From CBDIBC01 sp965276635 (GTDB lineage: Bacteria > Actinomycetota > Acidimicrobiia > Acidimicrobiales > Palsa-688), in assembly GCA_965276635.1 (NCBI GenBank), contig CBDIBC010000004.1:372001-436000 (forward strand): a DNA stretch of 64,000 nt, in the 5' to 3' direction. Each line of letters starts with the position of its first letter. Position 1 is the stretch's first letter. Below the pieces are notes generated by a model that was given only the letters and a program-made list of their open reading frames with translations, did no database searches and had not been told where the DNA came from. The position numbers were made by a program, and so were the translations under genes. Positions 60,049 to 64,000 of the stretch are shown one piece after another.

Positions 60049-61245
60049 TCAGGCCGCGACGCCGACGAGGCGGGCCAGATTGCCCCCCATGACCTGACGC
60101 ACTGCCCGGTCGGACAGCCCCTCCAGCTCATCGACGAACTCGAGCGGATCGGCCATGCCCTCGGGATGGGGGTAGTCGGAGCCGAACAGCACCTGCTCCT
60201 CGCCGAGCAGGCTGACCAGCTGCTTGGGGTCCTCCTCGTGGAACGGGTGCACGAAGATGTTCCGCTTGAACACGGCCACCGGGTCCTCGTCGAAGGCGTA
60301 GGGGTGCTTCTCGTACACCTCAGCCAGCTCGGCCAGCAGCGGCCGGACCCAGGCCGAGCCGTTCTCCACCGGGGCGATCTTCAGCGTGGGGAACCGCGTG
60401 CAGAGCCCGTGGCCGATGACGGAGGCGATGGTGTCGAAGATGGGGCGGTGCTGGAGGTTCATCAGCAGCTCGAAGGCGCTGCTGTTCGAGAACGGCAGCA
60501 TCTCGCCCTCCCGCCGGCCCTCCCATTCGTTGATGTGGCGGGAGTAGCCAGAGTCGGAGGCGTGCATGCCGACCATGACACCCGAGTCGGCCACGCGCTG
60601 CCAGAACGGATCGAACTCGGGCAGCGCCATCGAGCGAGTGCCGAAGAGGCCGGGGACCGGCGCGGGGCGGATCAGGATCACCCGCGCTCCTTTGTCCAAC
60701 ACCCACTCCAACTCCTTGATCGCCTCGTCGACGATGGACAGGGTGATGACCGGGGTGGGAAAGATGCGATCCTCGTAGCCGAAGGTCCAGTCCTCGTACA
60801 TCCACTGGTTGAAGGCGTGGATCACCACGTGGGTGGCCACCGGATCGTCGCTGAGGCGCTCCTCGAGCAGCGATGCCAGGGTCGGCCACATCAGGGCCCG
60901 GTCGAGGCCCAGCTCGTCCATCAGCTTGACGCGGGCCTCGGGGTTCCTGAAGGCATCCATAGCGCGGATGGGCTTGCCCATGATCTCCCGCCGGGACCTG
61001 CCCTCCTTGTTCCCGGCCCTGAAGTACTCCATCTGTGCGCCCGGCGCGGCCACCACGTCGAAGGTGGGGTTCGGGATGTAGTCGCTGATCTTGTTGCGCA
61101 CGGCGATCTTGGTGCGACCGTTCACCTCGACGTACTTGATCAGCCCGGCGTACCGCTCGGGCAGGTGGCGCGTGAACGCGTCGCGGCTCTCGTACATGTG
61201 GTTGTCCACGTCGAACACGGGGAAGTCCAACACTCGTGACGCCAT
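60049..61245 (-). CDS. Amidohydrolase-family metal-dependent hydrolase
   Basis: A 398-residue amidohydrolase-2 family protein. The first strand is FPVFDVDNHMYESRDAF, where DNH replaces the Asp-x-His motif more fully than in its paralogue at 46691. Further likely ligands are His in GVMVGMHASDSGYS and Asp in LFGSDYPHPEGMADP. The C-terminus (VMGGNLARLVGV) is typical. It is the first gene of an operon with the dehydrogenase pair. GGAGGG precedes the ATG by 6 nt. It diverges from the acyl-CoA dehydrogenase at 61534 by 288 bp. Confidence 0.88.
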   Translation of the reverse strand: MASRVLDFPVFDVDNHMYESRDAFTRHLPERYAGLIKYVEVNGRTKIAVRNKISDYIPNPTFDVVAAPGAQMEYFRAGNKEGRSRREIMGKPIRAMDAFRNPEARVKLMDELGLDRALMWPTLASLLEERLSDDPVATHVVIHAFNQWMYEDWTFGYEDRIFPTPVITLSIVDEAIKELEWVLDKGARVILIRPAPVPGLFGTRSMALPEFDPFWQRVADSGVMVGMHASDSGYSRHINEWEGRREGEMLPFSNSSAFELLMNLQHRPIFDTIASVIGHGLCTRFPTLKIAPVENGSAWVRPLLAELAEVYEKHPYAFDEDPVAVFKRNIFVHPFHEEDPKQLVSLLGEEQVLFGSDYPHPEGMADPLEFVDELEGLSDRAVRQVMGGNLARLVGVAA

Positions 61246-61376
61246 GTCGCGCCCTCCTTCTGAGCAGATCGAAGATCGACGGCGAGCGCAGCACCCCCCT
61301 GGCACGGGAGACACCGACTCCGAGGGAGACACCGGCCCCGGAAATACTGTGCTCGTCTGAGCGCAAACGTAACTCT

Positions 61377-61391
61377 CGCACCGGTGGTGCG
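61377..61391. promoter_or_regulatory. Palindrome in a divergent control region
   Basis: CGCACC and GGTGCG are inverted around GGT, in the 288-bp gap between the amidohydrolase (-) and acyl-CoA dehydrogenase (+) genes. Nearby, GGGAGACACCG is present twice at an 18-bp interval (61306 and 61324). Either may be part of a regulator site; no gene is seen in this gap. Confidence 0.35.
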
Positions 61392-61533
61392 CAAGGACGT
61401 CCGGGCCGCCGCACGGCCGGTGGCTGCGGCTTGGTGGCGCCCCGAAGTCGAGAAGGTGGTTCTTCTCGCCAGTGCACGTGCCCTTCTGCGAGGCGCTAGC
61501 GTTCCCGACGGTCCGACGCCGTGAAGGGGGATC

Positions 61534-62829
61534 ATGTCCTGGAGCTTCGACACCGAACCCGAGTTCCAAGCCAAGCTCGACTGGATCGACGCCTTCGTAC
61601 GCGAGGAGGTGGAGCCGCTCGATGCCATGTGGCCCCACCGGGCCTACGAGCGGCCCATGGCCGACGATGTCCGCAGAGCCGTCGACCCGTTACGTTCGAC
61701 GGTGAAGGAGCAGGCGCTGTGGGCATGCCACCTCGGCCCGGAGCTTGGGGGCCAGGGCTACGGGCAGGTGAAGCTGGCCCTGATGAACGAGGTGCTCGGA
61801 CGCTCGAGCTGGGCGCCCATCGTCTTCGGCACCCAGGCGCCCGACACGGGCAATGCCGAGATCATCGCCCACTACGGCACGGCCGAGCAGAAGCGGCAGT
61901 ACCTCGAGCCCCTGCTCGCCGGGGACATCACGTCCTGCTACTCCATGACCGAGCCGCAAGGGGGCGCCGATCCCGGCGTGTTCCAGACGAGCGCCCAGCG
62001 CGACGGCGACGAATGGGTCCTGGATGGCTGGAAGTTCTTCTCCTCTAACGCCCGATGGGCCAGCTTCTTCATCGTGATGGCCATCACCAACTCGGAGGTC
62101 GACATCTACCGTGGCGCCTCGATGTTCCTGGTGCCGGCCGGGACGCCCGGCGTGGTCATCGAGCGCAACATCGGCCTCGGCGGCGAGCCGCTCGGTGATG
62201 GCGCCCACGGCCTCATCCACTACGACGGCGTGCGGCTGCCGGCGGCCAGCCTGCTCGGCGGCGAGGGACAGGCGTTCGCCATCGCCCAGACCCGTCTCGG
62301 GGGCGGACGCGTCCACCACGCCATGCGCGTGGTCGGGCAGGCCAACCGGGCCCTCGACATGCTCTGCGAGCGGGCCCTCAGCCGGACGACCAAGGGGAGC
62401 CTGCTCGCCGACCGGGAGACGGTGCGGACCTACATCGCCGACTCGTACGCCGAGATCACCCAGTTCCGCCTGTTCGTGATGTACGTGGCCGCGCAGATCG
62501 ATGCGGCCAAGGGATACGGATCGGTGCGCAAGGACATTGCGGCCATCAAGGTCCTCACCCCGCAGGTCCTCCACAACGTGGTGCAACGCAGCATCCAGGT
62601 GCACGGGGCGCTGGGCGTCTCCAACGAGCTGCCGCTCGCCTCGTTGTGGCAGACCTCCGTCGTCATGGGCCTGGTCGATGGTCCCACCGAGGTGCACCGG
62701 GCGACGGTGGCCCGCCAGATCCTGAAGGAGCACCGCGGCGTCGACGGCTGGTGGCCGTCCGAGTGGATCCCCGGCCGCATCGACGCGGCCCGCCAGAAGC
62801 TGGCAAACAGAGAAGCGACGGTGATGTGA
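61534..62829 (+). CDS. Acyl-CoA dehydrogenase (ACAD10/11-like)
   Basis: A 431-residue dehydrogenase. It has SMTEPQGGADPGVFQTSA where others have SEPGAGSD (about residues 139-156), WVLDGWKFFSSNARWASFFI, and a C-terminal GLVDGPTEVHRATVARQIL instead of GGTSEVQR, a pattern that is typical of the ACAD10/11 and FadE-type groups that take hydroxylated or bulky acyl-CoAs. An AAGGGGG ribosome site lies just before the ATG. The next SDR gene starts 1 bp after its stop. Confidence 0.88.
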   Translation: MSWSFDTEPEFQAKLDWIDAFVREEVEPLDAMWPHRAYERPMADDVRRAVDPLRSTVKEQALWACHLGPELGGQGYGQVKLALMNEVLGRSSWAPIVFGTQAPDTGNAEIIAHYGTAEQKRQYLEPLLAGDITSCYSMTEPQGGADPGVFQTSAQRDGDEWVLDGWKFFSSNARWASFFIVMAITNSEVDIYRGASMFLVPAGTPGVVIERNIGLGGEPLGDGAHGLIHYDGVRLPAASLLGGEGQAFAIAQTRLGGGRVHHAMRVVGQANRALDMLCERALSRTTKGSLLADRETVRTYIADSYAEITQFRLFVMYVAAQIDAAKGYGSVRKDIAAIKVLTPQVLHNVVQRSIQVHGALGVSNELPLASLWQTSVVMGLVDGPTEVHRATVARQILKEHRGVDGWWPSEWIPGRIDAARQKLANREATVM

Positions 62830-62830
62830 G

Positions 62831-63592
62831 ATGGATGTTCAGGGATCACGAGCGGTGGTCGTCGGCGGCGCGTCGGGGATGGCCCGGGCCACCGTGGCCC
62901 GCCTTCGGGACCGGGGGGCGTCGGTCGCCATCCTGGACCGGCCCGCCTCGGCCGGCGCCGAGGTGGCCGAGGCGTTGGGGGCGACGTTCCACCCGTGCGA
63001 TGTCACCGACGAGACCGGGGTCGAGGCGGCCCTGGAGGACGCGGTGTCCGCCCTCGGCGGCCTCCAGGTGGCGGTGAACACCCCGGGCGGAGGGGGGAGC
63101 AAGCGGATCATCTCCAAGACCGGTCCCATGCCCCTGGCCGAGTTCCGGGGCGCCATCGAGCTGAACCTGATCGCCACCTTCAACCTCAACCGCCTGCAGG
63201 CATGGCACATGAGCCAGGGCGAGCCGGATGACGCGGGCGAGCGCGGCGTGATCATCAACACGTCGTCCATCGCCGCCTTCGAGGGCCAGATCGGCCAGGT
63301 GGCCTACAGCGCGTCCAAGGCCGGCATCTCGGGGATGGCCCTGACCATGGCGAGAGACCTCGGTGGTCTGGGCATCCGGGTGATGGCCATCGCCCCCAGC
63401 CTGTTCGCCACCGGGCTCAGCGAGGGGATCCCGCCCGAGTTCGAGGCGGCGCTCACCAAGGACGCGGCCTTTCCCAAGCGGATGGGCCTGCCCGACGAAT
63501 ATGCCCGCATGGCCGTGGCCATCGTGGAGAACCCGATGTTGAACGGCAGCACGGTCCGCCTCGACGGCGGCCAGCACTTCTCGCCCAAGTAG
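62831..63592 (+). CDS. SDR-family dehydrogenase (HSD10-like)
   Basis: A 253-residue SDR with VVGGASGMARATVARL, the NNAG position altered to NTPGG, NTSSIAA, the catalytic YSASK and a C-terminus (MLNGSTVRLDGGQHFSPK) like human HSD17B10/3-hydroxyacyl-CoA dehydrogenase type II. It would oxidise a 3-hydroxyacyl-CoA that was made from the product of the dehydrogenase upstream. It is translationally linked to that gene and converges with the partial TetR gene. Confidence 0.87.
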   Translation: MDVQGSRAVVVGGASGMARATVARLRDRGASVAILDRPASAGAEVAEALGATFHPCDVTDETGVEAALEDAVSALGGLQVAVNTPGGGGSKRIISKTGPMPLAEFRGAIELNLIATFNLNRLQAWHMSQGEPDDAGERGVIINTSSIAAFEGQIGQVAYSASKAGISGMALTMARDLGGLGIRVMAIAPSLFATGLSEGIPPEFEAALTKDAAFPKRMGLPDEYARMAVAIVENPMLNGSTVRLDGGQHFSPK

Positions 63593-63605
63593 TCCGCGGC
63601 GTGGT

Positions 63606-63688
63606 CAGGCCATGGCGGTCGTCGGCCATGGCGGTCGTCTGCAGCGGTCGTCAGGCATGGCGGTCGTCGGCCATGACGATCGTCAGGC
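63606..63688. repeat. Short interspersed repeats after SDR gene
   Basis: The motif CATGGCGGTCGTC recurs at about 63610, 63627 and 63656, and variants (CAGCGGTCGTC, CATGACGATCGTC) between them, giving two imperfect copies of a larger block that starts CAGGC. The area is non-coding and lies between the convergent SDR and TetR genes. Confidence 0.6.
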
Positions 63689-63730
63689 TCTGGCGCTGAG
63701 GCCCATCAGGCCGGCCAGGTTGCCGCCCGA

Positions 63731-64000
63731 TCAGCGCTTGGGCCGGCTCTTCGCCGCGGTCGCCTTCTCCGGGACGCCCACGGCGACGCTGATCAACGCC
63801 CAGAGGTCGGCGCCGTCCAGAGCCGTGCTGCGGCCCTGCACCCCGAGCACCCGCGTGTTCAGGGTCGACGACAGCACCTGGGCCACGAACATGGCCAGCC
63901 GCTCGGTGTCGAGGTCGGATCGAAACGCGCCCGAGGTCTGGCCGCGCTCGAAGATCTCGACCAGAAGATCGGTGGAGGGGTTGTGGGCGGCCAGGTAGTC
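63731..64000 (-). CDS. TetR-family regulator, paralogue 3 (partial, runs off the edge)
   Basis: The last 89 residues of a TetR protein; the start and helix-turn-helix lie outside the window. The end reads LLVEIFERGQTSGAFRSDLD and SSTLNTRVLGVQGR, then GADLWALI, and matches the C-terminus of the regulator at 34294 (RGQDAGQIRVDV, INMRVLGVHL, GPDLWVMI). It ends in a Lys/Arg-rich tail (SRPKR). It probably belongs to the same group of regulators, with a related operator expected upstream of the gene. Confidence 0.85.
   Translation of the reverse strand, partial: DYLAAHNPSTDLLVEIFERGQTSGAFRSDLDTERLAMFVAQVLSSTLNTRVLGVQGRSTALDGADLWALISVAVGVPEKATAAKSRPKR

Noticed and set aside
1..64000. Insertion sequences, prophage or transposase genes
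   Set aside because: No transposase, integrase or phage structural protein was found in any frame that I examined.
1..64000. tRNA or rRNA genes
   Set aside because: No cloverleaf or rRNA segment was recognised by eye. A covariance-model scan would be decisive.

Overview
The window is about 64 kb of very GC-rich DNA with dense, directional gene clusters, many GTG starts and frequent 4-base ATGA/GTGA stop-start overlaps. A complete yrbE-mce operon with a lipoprotein MceE, a PolA without proofreading residues, several TetR regulators, P450s, luciferase-like flavoenzymes and a mycofactocin-type dehydrogenase point to a high-GC actinobacterium. Acidimicrobiia or a relative of the mycobacteria are the best guesses. 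This placement is inferred from gene content only, and no rRNA or tRNA gene was seen.

Layout. 1-433 is non-coding, with a perfect 24-bp-arm hairpin and a short 16-bp repeat. 434-3865 holds a DtxR-type metal regulator diverging from polA. 3994-13650 is one long + strand operon: two YrbE permeases, MceA to MceF and an Mce-associated membrane protein, with a recognisable promoter and a CRP-like site in front. From 13684 to the right edge almost every gene belongs to CoA-thioester catabolism of a hydrophobic substrate or to its control. 13684-22275 has two P450s, a VOC protein, two acyl-CoA ligases, a thiolase-like protein with a DUF35 partner, and a thioesterase. 22276-34275 has TetR/CaiB-type CoA-transferase genes, an SDR, a four-subunit 2-oxoacid:ferredoxin oxidoreductase (gamma-delta-alpha-beta), a TesB thioesterase, a crotonase, an acyl-CoA dehydrogenase, a 96-residue protein, a HMG-CoA-synthase-like/DUF35 fusion and an SCP2-type thiolase. 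34294-49603 has two TetR paralogues, a ligase, a Baeyer-Villiger-type monooxygenase, SDRs, a quinone oxidoreductase, two LLM flavoproteins, a hotdog thioesterase, an enoyl-CoA hydratase, an aldehyde dehydrogenase and an amidohydrolase. 49851-57669 is a branched-chain-amino-acid-type ABC importer: two tandem near-identical binding lipoproteins, a LivG ATPase, a P450 placed between transporter genes, and a single polypeptide fusing LivH, LivM and LivF. 57823-63592 has an acyl-CoA dehydrogenase pair, another amidohydrolase, another acyl-CoA dehydrogenase and an SDR. A third TetR paralogue runs off the right edge.

How the parts may work together (inference). The Mce and Liv systems would bring in a lipid-like or acidic substrate. 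P450s and the BVMO would oxygenate it, ligases and the CaiB transferase would make CoA esters, and acyl-CoA dehydrogenases, hydratases, SDRs and thiolase/aldolase modules would shorten it. The His-less thiolase beside a DUF35 protein and the paired acyl-CoA dehydrogenases resemble the steroid side-chain (igr/Ltp2-ChsH2, ChsE) machinery of actinobacteria. The exact substrate (sterol, terpenoid or another isoprenoid) cannot be read from sequence alone.

The less expected items are the LivH-LivM-LivF fusion, the 19-bp tandem repeats carrying the translation start of a P450, a 19-bp G-rich array running into a perfect 49-nt palindrome, an acyl-CoA ligase lacking its C-terminal catalytic lysine, and a probable shared operator for the paralogous TetR proteins.
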